Positions 36,208-45,700 of a stretch of DNA of 64,000 nt are shown here, in pieces. The position numbers and the translations under genes were made by a program. How positions within the stretch are numbered: the stretch's first letter is position 1; each line of letters begins with the position of its first letter. The stretch is from Sphingopyxis sp. JAI108. Lineage in GTDB: Bacteria > Pseudomonadota > Alphaproteobacteria > Sphingomonadales > Sphingomonadaceae. The stretch is taken from contig NZ_JACCCJ010000002.1 of NCBI RefSeq assembly GCF_013410105.1, positions 248,001-312,000 of the forward strand. The letters are read 5' to 3'. Under the pieces are notes generated by a model. The model searched no databases, had not been told where the DNA came from, and was given only the letters and a program-made list of their open reading frames with translations.

Positions 36208-36897
36208 TTATTGCGCGGCGTTGACGTCGGCCTGCGTGACCGGCGCGATGCGGATTTCGACGCGGCGGTTGCACTGATAATCGGCCTCGCTCTGCTCGGG
36301 CGAGCATTTGAGCTGCGATTCGCCATAGCCTAGCGTCGCCATGCGCGCGCGCTGGATGCCGCGGCCCGCCAGATAATCGGCGACCGATGCGGCGCGGCGT
36401 TCGGACAGCCCTTGGTTATAGGTATCGCTGCCGGTCGAATCGGTGTGGCCGTAAACGTCGATATAGGTGCTCGGATATTCGGCGAGCGTCGAGGCGACAT
36501 TGTCGAGCGCGCTGCGGAACTGCGACTTCACCATCGCGCTGTTGAGGTCGAAGGTCACGTCGCCCGGCATGTTGAGCACAAGCTGGTCGCCCTGACGCTC
36601 GACGTCGATGCCGGTGCCCGCCGTGCGTTCGCGCAGCTTCTTTTCCTGCTGGTCCATATAATAGCCGACACCTGCGCCTGCGACCGCGCCGATGCCCGCC
36701 CCGACAATTTCCTCGGTGCGGCTGTTCTTGCCGCCGATCAGGTCGCCGAGCAGATAGCCACCTAGCGCGCCGCCGACACCGCCGATCGCGGCTTTCGATA
36801 TTTTCCTTTCCCCGGTCACCGGGTCGGTGACGCAACCGGTCAGCGCGATTGCGCCGATGCTGGTCAAAATGGTGAGCTTGATTGTCCTGCTGTTCAT
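36208..36897 (-). CDS. OmpA-family lipoprotein with glycine-zipper segment
   Basis: A 229-residue outer-membrane lipoprotein. Lipobox A-L-T-G-C (Cys22). Then a glycine-zipper-like stretch (AAIGGVGGALGGYLLGDLIGG, and VGAGIGAVAGAGVGYYMDQQ) of about 55 residues that can cross or insert in membrane. Last, an OmpA C-terminal peptidoglycan-binding domain with DVYGHTDSTGSDTYNQGLSERRAASVADYL and a NRRVEIRI end carrying the conserved Asp and Arg that bind diaminopimelate. It matches the Pal/YiaD type rather than a beta-barrel OmpA. Expected to tie outer membrane to the wall. Single gene, with its stop facing MarC across the terminator. Confidence 0.92.
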   Translation of the reverse strand: MNSRTIKLTILTSIGAIALTGCVTDPVTGERKISKAAIGGVGGALGGYLLGDLIGGKNSRTEEIVGAGIGAVAGAGVGYYMDQQEKKLRERTAGTGIDVERQGDQLVLNMPGDVTFDLNSAMVKSQFRSALDNVASTLAEYPSTYIDVYGHTDSTGSDTYNQGLSERRAASVADYLAGRGIQRARMATLGYGESQLKCSPEQSEADYQCNRRVEIRIAPVTQADVNAAQ

Positions 36898-37067
36898 TTG
36901 TCGCTCCCTTTATCCGGCGGATGCTGTTGGTCCTCTGCATCCCGCGCCTGTGTGCCGATAACATATGGCCGGCGATCTGGTTCCCGAAATCGACTGAATG
37001 GCGGCTGAGCAGGGCGTTCAGCCGTGCGCCATTGTGTAATGTCCCGGCTTTCGCCTATAGGGAGGAT

Positions 37068-37121
37068 ATGACCGAAGCTGACAGGGGCCGGGCGCCGCCG
37101 CGCCGTACGACCGCCCAATGA
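37068..37121 (+). CDS. 17-codon leader frame coupled to the CorC-like gene
   Basis: Immediately after a strong GGGAGGAT ribosome site an ATG opens a 17-residue frame, MTEADRGRAPPRRTTAQ. It ends in TGA overlapping the ATG of the next gene (ATGACC). The CorC-like gene has no strong SD of its own, so its translation may depend on this short frame. The peptide is polar, without a known motif. It could be only a coupling device, or its coding capacity may be incidental. Confidence 0.5.
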   Translation: MTEADRGRAPPRRTTAQ

Positions 37122-38440
37122 CCCCTTTTCCCTGGTCGGATGTTGTGATCATCCTGATCCTCGTCCTCTTGAATGGCGTTTTCGCCATGTCCGAGCTTGC
37201 GATCGTTTCGTCGCGCGACCCGCGCCTTCAAGCGGCCGAAAAGCGCGGCAGCCGGGGCGCAAAAATCGCGCGACAGCTCGCTTCCGACCCGGGCCGCTTC
37301 CTGTCGACGGTGCAGGTCGGAATCACGCTCATCGGCGTGCTTACCGGTGCCTATTCAGGGGCGAGTCTGGGACAGCCGGTCGCCGACCGGCTCGCCGCGT
37401 GGCTGGGGCTCGAGGCCGATACCGCCGAGGCGGCAGGTTTTGCCACCGTCATCGCGCTCACCACCTATATCTCGCTGATCGCGGGCGAACTGGTGCCCAA
37501 ACAATTCGCGCTTCGCGCGCCCGAGCCTATCGCGATCTTCATGGCGGTGCCGATGATCTGGCTGTCGAAGATCGCGGCCCCCCTCGTCTGGCTGCTCGAC
37601 AATAGTTCGGCGCTCGTGTTCCGCCTGCTCGGCCTCAATCGCGAATCGGAAGACCGGGTGACCGCCGAGGAACTGCACCTGATCGTCGCCGAGGCCTCGA
37701 AATCGGGAGTGATCGAGGAGAGCGAGCGCGCGATCATCTCGGGCGTCGTGCGCCTCGCCGACCGGCCGGTGCGCGAAGTGATGACGCCGCGCAAGGATGT
37801 CGACTGGGTCGATATCTCGCTCGACGCGCGCGGGGTGCGCGACAAATTGCTCGAAACCCCGCACAGCCGCCTGCCGGTCGCGCGCGGGTCGGTCGACGAC
37901 ATCGTCGGCGTCGTCCAGGCACGCGATATCGCCGCGGCGCTGTTTCAGGGCGAGACGCTCGACCTTGAGCAGTTGATGCGCCCCGCCAAGGTCATCCACG
38001 ACCAGATCGACGCAATGGACGCGCTCGAAGCCTTGCGCGTTGCCGAGGTGCCGATGCTGCTCGTTCACGATGAATATGGCCATTTCGACGGGCTGGTGAC
38101 TCCCGCCGACCTGCTCTCGGCGATCGCGGGCGAATTTGCGTCGGACCAGGACATCGGCAGCGAGCCTTTCGTCGTTGAACGCGACGACGGCAGCCTGCTG
38201 ATCGCCGGATCGATGCCCGCCGACCAGATGGCCGAGCGGCTTGGCATCGAGCTGGGCGAGGATCGCGACTACGCGACCGCTGCGGGCCATGTTCTCGCGA
38301 TCCTGAAGCATCTGCCGACCGAAGGCGAGAAGTTCACCGACAGGGGTTGGCGTTTCGAGATCATCGACATGGACGGGCGCAAGATCGACAAGCTGCTCGT
38401 CACCGAGATCAGCAAACCGAAGGACGAAGGCTCGGGGTAA
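37118..38440 (+). CDS. CorC/HlyC-family (CNNM-like) membrane protein with CBS domains
   Basis: A 440-residue protein. Residues 1-190 form the DUF21/CNNM transmembrane domain (VVIILILVLLNGVFAMSELAIVSSR, VGITLIGVLTGAYSGASL, LTTYISLIAGELVPKQFAL). Then come two CBS modules (VREVMTPRKDVDWVDI, HSRLPVARGSVDDIVGVVQARDI, AMDALEALRVAEVPMLLVHDEYGHFDGLVTPADLL). A C-terminal CorC_HlyC domain (GSMPADQMAERLG, DRDYATAAGHVLAILKHLPTEG) is last. Relatives mediate magnesium/cobalt efflux or regulate transport. The start overlaps the leader frame at 37068-37121. Monocistronic, followed by a 367-base gap. Confidence 0.92.
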   Translation: MTPFPWSDVVIILILVLLNGVFAMSELAIVSSRDPRLQAAEKRGSRGAKIARQLASDPGRFLSTVQVGITLIGVLTGAYSGASLGQPVADRLAAWLGLEADTAEAAGFATVIALTTYISLIAGELVPKQFALRAPEPIAIFMAVPMIWLSKIAAPLVWLLDNSSALVFRLLGLNRESEDRVTAEELHLIVAEASKSGVIEESERAIISGVVRLADRPVREVMTPRKDVDWVDISLDARGVRDKLLETPHSRLPVARGSVDDIVGVVQARDIAAALFQGETLDLEQLMRPAKVIHDQIDAMDALEALRVAEVPMLLVHDEYGHFDGLVTPADLLSAIAGEFASDQDIGSEPFVVERDDGSLLIAGSMPADQMAERLGIELGEDRDYATAAGHVLAILKHLPTEGEKFTDRGWRFEIIDMDGRKIDKLLVTEISKPKDEGSG

Positions 38441-38761
38441 GTCCGGCTCTAAGCCATAATGGACCCGCCCGGGGGACCGGGCCGTTGCTTCGGGCGCATG
38501 GAAGAAACAGCGCTGCGCGGTCGGCAGCCAGCCGCGGCCGCGTTGGCGCTGCTGCCGAACGGGCAAGGCGAGGGGATTACCGGCTTTGGGGTGGGGAAAT
38601 GCGGTTCCTCTCTTTCCGTTCGTGCCGAGCGAAGTCGAGACACCCATCGACGCGACGCATAGCCCGAGGGGCATCTCGACTTCGCTCGATGCGAACGGAG
38701 TTGGGAGGCTGATATCAGCATTCGGTCGGGAAGCTGCCGCGGTGCATGATTGCAGCGCGAA
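38441..38761. other. Gene-free stretch between CorC-like gene and permease terminator
   Basis: No credible gene. It contains GC-rich sequence with a dispersed inverted repeat at 38616-38698. Small frames in it are shadow-like. Confidence 0.6.
38616..38698. repeat. Inverted repeat (CCGTTCG...CGAACGG)
   Basis: CCGTTCGTGCCGAGCGAAGTCGAGA near the left end and TCTCGACTTCGCTCGATGCGAACGG at the right end are nearly complementary over 25 bases, with ACACCCATCGACGCGACGCATAGCCCGAGGGGCA between. It is the same general type as other dispersed sphingomonad intergenic elements, without coding capacity. Confidence 0.75.
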
Positions 38762-38790
38762 GAAGAAAGGGGGCCGAAGCCCCCTTTCCC
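38762..38790 (-). terminator. Intrinsic terminator of the permease gene
   Basis: On the minus strand AAAGGGGGC-TTCG-GCCCCCTTT forms a nine-pair stem with a stable UUCG tetraloop, followed by CTTCTT. It starts 18 bases past the stop of the amino acid permease. Confidence 0.82.
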
Positions 38791-38807
38791 TATGATCGTC
38801 CGAACCG

Positions 38808-40364
38808 TCAGTTGAACGAGGGTGCCGGCGGAACCGGCGGCGGCGGCGCGTCGCTGTCGTCCTCGTGAACCTCGATGATGCCGCGACCGACGTGGCTCTT
38901 GCGATAGCCATAGAGGAAATAGAGCACGAGGCCGATGGCGCCCCATACCGGCAGAACCATCTTCGCGTCGAAGGGCAGGTTCATGTAAAGGCCGAGCGTG
39001 CCGAGGACGGCGAGCGGTGCGACGACCCAGATGAGCGGCGTACGGAACGGCCGATGGCGACCCGGATCCTTGATACGCAGGATCAGCACCGCGATCGCCA
39101 CCATGAAGAAGGCGAAGAGCGTCCCCGAGTTCGAAATGTCGGCAAGCTTGCCGACGGGCAGGAAGGCGGCGAAACAAGCGACGGCAACGCCGGTGATCAT
39201 CGTCACGATGTGCGGAGTCTTCCACTTCGGATGGATCGTCGCGAGCTTTTCGGGCAGCAAACCGTCGCGCGCCATCACGAAGAAGATGCGCGTCTGACCG
39301 AACAGCATGATCAGGATCACCGACGGCAGCGCCAGGAAGGCGGCAATGCCGATCGCATTGCCGATCGCGGGATAGCCGACTTGGCGCAGCACGTGCGCCA
39401 AGGCTTCACGCGAACAGACCAGGGGCTCCTGACCCATGGCGGCGAGCGAGGCGCAGCGTTCCGCGAGCGCCGTCGAACCGGGCGAGAGGATCTCGCCGGC
39501 GGCTCCGTTTACCGGCTGGGCGCCCATCGTACCGATCGCGCCGGCGGCGACGAGGAGATAGAAGATGGTGCAGATACCGAGCGAGGCGATGAGCCCGATC
39601 GGCACGTTGCGTTGCGGATTCTTGGTTTCTTCGGCGGCGGTCGAAACCGCGTCAAAGCCGACGTAAGCGAAAAAGATCGAGGCGGCCGCGCCGACCGCGC
39701 CGAGTCCCGCCGTCTGGCCGAACCAGCCATTGGGCATGAAAGGATCGAAATTCTGGCCCTTCATCATGGGCAGCGTCAGGACGATGAACAAGGTCAGCGC
39801 GGTGACCTTGATGACCACGAGAACCGCATTCACGCGGGCGCTTTCGGTCGTACCGATCATCAGCAGCCAGGTAACCAGCAACGCGATGACCAGCGCCGGC
39901 AGGTTGACGATGCCGCCCGCATAGGGCCCGACGGTCAACTCCATCGGCAAGTCAATACCTGCGTTCGCGAGCAATCCGACGAAATAGCCCGACCAGCCGA
40001 CCGACACCGCCGAAGCGGCGACCGCATATTCGAGGATCAACGCCCAGCCGACCGTCCAGGCGAGCAATTCACCCATCACGGCATAGGTATAAGTATAGGC
40101 GCTACCCGAAACCGGCACCATCGAGGCCAGCTCCGAATAGCAGAGCGCCGCGACGACGCAGACGAGCCCCGCGATCACGAAGCTCCACATCATGCCCGGG
40201 CCTGCCTTTTGAGCAGCTTCGGCGGTCAGGACGAAGATGCCGGTGCCGATGATGGCGCCGATGCCCAGCATGGTGAGCTGGAAGGCACCGAGTGTTCGAT
40301 GAAGCGACTTTTTCTCGGCAGTGGCCAAGATGGCGTCGAGTGATTTGACGCGGCCAAATATCAT
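38808..40364 (-). CDS. Amino acid permease (APC superfamily, cationic amino acid type)
   Basis: A 518-residue membrane protein with about 12-14 helices. The N-terminal helix contains LGIGAIIGTGIFVLT, the signature of APC carriers, followed by YSELASMVPVSGSAYTYTYAVMGE, GFDAVSTAAEETKNPQRNVPIGL (helix 6 region), and GQTRIFFVMARDGLLPE. These elements match the cationic amino acid transporter branch (CAT/YfnA-like). The C-terminal tail is hydrophilic and proline-rich (DDSDAPPPPVPPAPSFN). Substrate within amino acids is unknown. Its upstream region (40365-40467) separates it from pbpC, transcribed in the same direction. Confidence 0.92.
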   Translation of the reverse strand: MIFGRVKSLDAILATAEKKSLHRTLGAFQLTMLGIGAIIGTGIFVLTAEAAQKAGPGMMWSFVIAGLVCVVAALCYSELASMVPVSGSAYTYTYAVMGELLAWTVGWALILEYAVAASAVSVGWSGYFVGLLANAGIDLPMELTVGPYAGGIVNLPALVIALLVTWLLMIGTTESARVNAVLVVIKVTALTLFIVLTLPMMKGQNFDPFMPNGWFGQTAGLGAVGAAASIFFAYVGFDAVSTAAEETKNPQRNVPIGLIASLGICTIFYLLVAAGAIGTMGAQPVNGAAGEILSPGSTALAERCASLAAMGQEPLVCSREALAHVLRQVGYPAIGNAIGIAAFLALPSVILIMLFGQTRIFFVMARDGLLPEKLATIHPKWKTPHIVTMITGVAVACFAAFLPVGKLADISNSGTLFAFFMVAIAVLILRIKDPGRHRPFRTPLIWVVAPLAVLGTLGLYMNLPFDAKMVLPVWGAIGLVLYFLYGYRKSHVGRGIIEVHEDDSDAPPPPVPPAPSFN

Positions 40365-40467
40365 GTAGATGTCCCCTTTGGGGCCCGGTGCGGGCCCGTC
40401 TCCTGGCGGGGCAGACTAGCCGCTCTACACGTCAGCGCAACTTAATTTCAGACATGTGACACGCACT

Positions 40468-42609
40468 TTATCGCACGGTGAAGCGGACCCGATCGATCAT
40501 CCGCCCGCCCGGGTCGACGAGCGCGAGCATATGGATGCCGGGACGCGGCAATATCTGCTGTCCCGCATCGGCATCGCCCAGCAATGTCTTGTCGAGAATC
40601 AACCGGTAGCCCGCAACGTCGCCGCTGACCGCGACCGCGAGCCGCTGGCGGTTCAATGGAATGTCGGGGTCAAGCGCATAGACACTGCCGCTGACCGGGC
40701 TGGTGATGCGTGGACGGCGCGCGACGTGGGGCGCCGCGGCCATTTCGGTTTGCGCAGTGCCGGCGAGAAAATATTCGCGGCGTGGCGGTTCGCGAGTGCC
40801 TGGAAGGGTGATCTGGCGCGCTTCGACGCCTTCGGGCATCGTCGGCGGCTTGCCGGGATAGCCGGCGTGGAGGGCGAGCATCACGTCGCGCCACACGGGA
40901 GCGGCGCCCGAGGTGCCCGAGACGGCGCGCATCGAATCGCCCTCGAGATTACCGACCCACACCGCGACGGTGAAGCGGTCGGTGAAGCCGACGCACCAAT
41001 TGTCGCGCATGCCTTTCGAGGTGCCGGTCTTGGCGGCCGCCCAAAAGGGGAGGTGGAGCGCGCTGTCGGCGCCGAAGGCGTCGGCGCGGGCCGAGGCGTC
41101 GGCGAGGATGTCGCCGACGATGAAGGCGGCAGCGGGGTTTACGATCTGGCGCGCAACTTTTCGATCGTTGCGCACATCGAGGAAGTGGACTTGTGACCAC
41201 TTGCCCATATTCGCTAATGTTCTGAAGGCGTTGGCTTGTTCTACGAGCGAAACTTCGGCGGAGCCCAGCGCCAGCGAGAATCCGTAATATTCGCCGTCCT
41301 CGACGAGGCCGTGGTAGCCGAGCGCCCAGAGGCGGTCGCGGAATTGCTGGACGTCGTCGATGACGAGGGCGCGGACGGCGGGGACGTTGAGCGAGCTGGC
41401 AAGTGCGTGGCGGACGCTGACCGGGCCCTTGAAGCTGTGGTCGTAGTTTTTGGGCACGTACAGTCCCGAGGCGGTGTCGAGCTGGACCGGGCTGTCGTCG
41501 AGGATCGAGGCGGCGGTGAGCCAGCCATGTTCGATCACTTGCGCATAGAGATGCGGTTTCAGCGTCGATCCCGCCTGCCGCCGGGCGTTGGCGCCGTCGA
41601 CCGACGCGGCGGTCGATTTGAGGCCGACGCCGCCGACATAGGCGAGCACCTCTCCGGTGGCATTGTCGAGCACGACGACCGCGCCGTCGCGGACGCGGTC
41701 GGCGCCGAGCCCGGCGAGTTGGCGGCGCAGCGCGACGATCGCCGCGGTCTGGATACGGCGGTCGATGGTGGTGGTGACGCGCTTGCCCGGCTTGTCGAGC
41801 AGGCGGACGGCGAGGTGGGGGGCGAGCGCGGGATCGAAGCGCGCGGCATGTTCGCCCGAAACGAGCGTCGCGGCGGCGGCGCGGATCGCGGCGCAATCCT
41901 TGGTTTGGGCGATGCGGCAGGCACGGCGGCCGAGCACTTCGGCGCTGGCGGCGGGGTTGGGGAGCAGGCCGGCGAAGAGCGCGGCGTCGGTGCGGGTCAT
42001 TTCGGCGGGCTTCTTGCCGAACAGGCTTTGCGCGCCCGCGCCGATGCCCTGCGCTTCCCCGCGTAGCGGGAGGAGGTTGAAATAGGCCTCGAGCATTTCG
42101 TCGTGCGACCAGTTTGCCGCGAGCGCCTGTCCGGCGCGCATCTGGCGGAGCTTGGTGCGCCAGTCGCGTTTTCCCGGCTGCGCGAGGCCGGGGTCGAGGA
42201 AGGCGGCGAGCTGCATCGGCAGCGTCGAGGCGCCGCGCGAACGGTCGCCGGTCCGCCCCATCGTCAGGCGCGCGCGGATCGCGCTGGCGACCGCGAGCCA
42301 GTCGACCCCGCCGTGCGACCAGAAACGCCGGTCCTCGCTTTGCACGACGGCGGTGCGGACGGCGGGGCTGATGTCGTTCAGCGGCACCCAGGCGAGGCGG
42401 CGGCGTTCGAAATTGACGCGTTCGCTGTCGAGCAGCTGGCCGTCGCGATCGGTGAGCCAGGCTTCGCTTGGCTGCCATTCGGCGCGGACGGTGGCGTAGT
42501 CGGGCATCGCCGGTGGGCGGGTGAGAAGGTGGGCGATGGTGACGAGGATGAGCAGGGTGAGGGCGAGCCAGGCGAGAATGTCGCGCCAGCGGGATTTGCG
42601 GAGAGTCAT
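40468..42609 (-). CDS. pbpC: Penicillin-binding protein 1C
   Basis: A 713-residue bifunctional murein synthase anchored by one N-terminal helix (LAWLALTLLILVTIAHLL). The transglycosylase domain has VVQSEDRRFWSHGGVDW and RGASTLPMQLAAFLDP. The transpeptidase domain has AGSTLKPHLYAQ (Ser-x-x-Lys), SSLNVPA (SxN) and KTGTS. The C-terminal BiPBP_C domain follows (RITSPVSGSVYALDPDIPLNRQRLAVAV). It acts in the periplasm on lipid II. The next gene upstream encodes the alpha-2-macroglobulin-like protein, the same pairing as in E. coli pbpC-yfhM, implying a joint role in repair or defence of the wall. Confidence 0.95.
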   Translation of the reverse strand: MTLRKSRWRDILAWLALTLLILVTIAHLLTRPPAMPDYATVRAEWQPSEAWLTDRDGQLLDSERVNFERRRLAWVPLNDISPAVRTAVVQSEDRRFWSHGGVDWLAVASAIRARLTMGRTGDRSRGASTLPMQLAAFLDPGLAQPGKRDWRTKLRQMRAGQALAANWSHDEMLEAYFNLLPLRGEAQGIGAGAQSLFGKKPAEMTRTDAALFAGLLPNPAASAEVLGRRACRIAQTKDCAAIRAAAATLVSGEHAARFDPALAPHLAVRLLDKPGKRVTTTIDRRIQTAAIVALRRQLAGLGADRVRDGAVVVLDNATGEVLAYVGGVGLKSTAASVDGANARRQAGSTLKPHLYAQVIEHGWLTAASILDDSPVQLDTASGLYVPKNYDHSFKGPVSVRHALASSLNVPAVRALVIDDVQQFRDRLWALGYHGLVEDGEYYGFSLALGSAEVSLVEQANAFRTLANMGKWSQVHFLDVRNDRKVARQIVNPAAAFIVGDILADASARADAFGADSALHLPFWAAAKTGTSKGMRDNWCVGFTDRFTVAVWVGNLEGDSMRAVSGTSGAAPVWRDVMLALHAGYPGKPPTMPEGVEARQITLPGTREPPRREYFLAGTAQTEMAAAPHVARRPRITSPVSGSVYALDPDIPLNRQRLAVAVSGDVAGYRLILDKTLLGDADAGQQILPRPGIHMLALVDPGGRMIDRVRFTVR

Positions 42610-42628
42610 TGATCGTGATGCCTAAACG

Positions 42629-42769
42629 ATCCTCCCCGTGCCGAAGGCATGGGGAGGGGGACCATCCGCAGGATGGTGGAGGGGTTGCGGCGGTGGCGCC
42701 ATAACCCCTCCGTCAGCGCTTCGCGCTGCCACCTCCCCATCGCTTCGCGACGGGGAGGATCTGGTTCGT
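42629..42769. repeat. Composite inverted repeat between pbpC and the macroglobulin gene
   Basis: CCTCCCCGTGCCGAAGGCATGGGGAGG and CCTCCCCATCGCTTCGCGACGGGGAGG flank GGTGGAGGGGTTGCGG...ATAACCCCTCC and further short palindromes. The outer parts ACGATCCTCCCC...GGGGAGGATC pair. It resembles 17183-17307 in overall CCTCCCC/GGGGAGG design. No coding content. Confidence 0.72.
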
Positions 42770-42782
42770 CCGCAGCTCGTCA

Positions 42783-45700
42783 TCACTGCCCGACGCTCGC
42801 CACCGTCAGCGGGGCGTTCGGCCATTGGCCGCGGATCGCGGGCGAATACATCGCCTCGACGCGCGTCGGCGGCAGGGTGAAGCGGCCCGAGCCGTTCAAT
42901 CGCACGACATATTCGACCGCGTGGGTGCCCGCGGGCATCCAGCCGAAATAGCCGCGCCAGCTGTCCTTGCCGCGTTCGACATAGCTTGGCTGCGCGCCCG
43001 ATCCGCTCGCTTGGTCGGCGAGCATTTCGGACTGGCCGCCAAGGTTGCCGACGATCGTCGCGCCGGGGGCGATCGGGTCGTTGATCACGACCCACGTCCG
43101 GCCGGCGGCCGCGACGACCTCGATCCGTATCTTGATCACGTCGCCGCGCGTCAGCCTCTCCTTGTTCGCCGCCTTGACGATGCTGACCGACCGTTTGATC
43201 CGGTAGCCCGCGTTGAGCGGTTCCTTCAATGGCACCGCAGCCTTGACGCTGACGGTGGCCCACGGGGTGCCGGTGCCGTCATGCTTCAGGCTCATCGTCG
43301 CGGCGTTCAGCGCGACGCGCAGCGGCGAGGCGGGATCGGCGGGCAGCGGCCAGCTTTGCGAGGCGGTGCCGCCGGCAAGGCCGATGCTGGTGACCCCGGT
43401 GATCGCGCTCGCCGGATACAGCTCGGCGAAGCGGCGGACGGTGACTGCGCCCCATGCGTTGGCGGGGGTGGTGTCCCAATGGCCCTTGCGCTGACGCTGT
43501 GCGACGCCGACCATCAGCTTGCCCGCGTCATCTTCCCAGCCCTTGCGGCCGAGCACGGCTTCGAGCGCCTTGATCGCCATTTCGTCGCCGCTGGTCATCA
43601 TCCACCAGGGTGCGCGCGCGTCGTCGATGAGGTCGAGACGCGTGCCTTCATAGACGAGGCGCTTGCGGAGCTCGGCCTCGGCTGCGGTGCGCAGCCCTGC
43701 GGCGTTACGAACGCTAGGGGTGCGTTCGATCACGACGAGCCAGTCGGCGAGCGTGCCGGTCGCCATGTCGATCGGGGCGACGTCGATCGCCGACACCAGC
43801 TGCGCGCTCGACGCATTGTTGCGCGCGAGCGCCGCGAGCGCCGCGATGCGGACGGGGCGGATATCCCAGGGGCCATAGCCTTTGCGCGTTAGTCGTCCTT
43901 CGACGACCGCCTGCAACGCCTTGACCATCTTCGCTTTCGACGCCTCGGGGATCGCGAAGCCGTTTGCCGCGGTCACGCTCAGCACATAGGCGGTAAGCTC
44001 GATCGACCCTTCCATCCGCTCATTGGGCCAATAGCGGAGTAGCCCGTCACTATCGAGATAGGTCGGCATCGCGCCCGCGAGCGCCTGCCAGCCCCCGAGA
44101 TCGCCGAGCGCGATCGCGCGCGAGGTCGATTGTTCGAAGCAATTATACGGATAGGCGCTCATATAATCGCGCACCCCCGACAAGGGCGGCGCGAGCGTGC
44201 CCGCGAGCGCGACGTCGACATAGCCGCCGGGCAGCGCGCCCGCCGGGATCGCGATCGGCAGCGTCGTGTTCGGGCCGACGCGGAACAGACTGGCGGCCCA
44301 GGTTTCGACCGGGATCGCGGGTTCGACCTGCTGCTGGAAGACGAGCCGGTCGCGCTGCTTGCCGCCCTTGGTGACCGCCTCGACCGTCCATTCGATCGGG
44401 CCAGTTTGTTCGGGCGCGGTCATCGACCAGCTGATCGGCACCGCGCCGCCCGCGGGGATCGTGACGGTGAGCGGCGGCGCGGTCGCGACGGCGGGCGACA
44501 GCGTCGGGGTCGCGGTGACCTCCATTGGCTTGTCGGTGCCGTTGCGCAGCGTGAAGCGCGCGTCATAGGTGTCGCCGGTGCGGACCAGTTCGGGCATGCC
44601 GGCAAAGACGCCGAGATCCTGCACGGTGCGGACGGTCGTTTCGCCGGTGCCGAAAAATTGCGATCCGTCGGTCGCGATCGCGACGAGGCGGAAGCCCGAG
44701 AGATTGTCGCTGAGCGGCACGTCGACCGTCGCGCGGCCCTTCGCATCGAGCGGGACGTTACCCTTCCACAGCAGGACCGGACGGAAATCTTCGCGGGTCA
44801 GACCCGACAGGTCACCGCCGCCGCCGCCGCCGGGTTCGAGCGCCTTGCGGCCATAATGGCGTTTGCCCACCACCTGCATCTGCGCGGTCGAGGTGAGCAC
44901 GTCGAGCGTGCGTTCGCCCATCATCGCGTTCAGCACTTCCCAGCTTTCGTTGGGGGCGAGCTGGAGCAAGGCCTCGTCGACCGCGGCGAAGGCGACGTCG
45001 GCGTTCTTCGGCGCCTTGCCGCCGGGCGTCTTGACCTCGATCGCGACCTTCGCGGTTTCGCGGACCGAATATTTTTCCTTGTCGGCTTTCACCTTGACGC
45101 CGAGCTGATGGCCCTCCCAGCCGACCTTGATGCGCGCGATGCCCATGCGGTAGGCGGGCTTGGCAAGGTCGACCAGCGCGGTCGGCGGGGCGCCTTCGCT
45201 ATTCTCGATTCTAAAGCCGGCCGCGCGCTTCAGCTTGCGGAACCAGCTTTCGCCGCCGGTGACGCGGCCACGCACCGCCATCACCGAGACATAGACGTCG
45301 GGGGCGTAGGTCGCGGGCAGCTTGACCTTGACGACGGGGTTGGTGCCTTTCAGCGGCACGACAAAGCTCGACAAGACGCCCTCGCGCTCGACGGTGACGA
45401 GCGCAGTCGCTTCGCGGAAGGGCATGCGGACCTGGAATTTCGCGGTGTCGCCCGCCGCATAGCGCGGCTGTTCGGCGATCACGTCCATACGATCGCCGTT
45501 GTCGCCGCCGAACCACCAGTCGTCGTCGCCCGCGAGCCAGACCGAGCGCACCGCGCGCGCTTCGTTGCCGTCGGCATCGACCGTCGTCGCAACGACCGTC
45601 ACTTCGCCCGAAATGCCAGGCGCCATCGCGCAGCTCGCGCGGCCGAGCCGGTCGGTCGTCGCGCTGCACGTCGCATCGAGGCGCGTCGTACGCATCTGGT

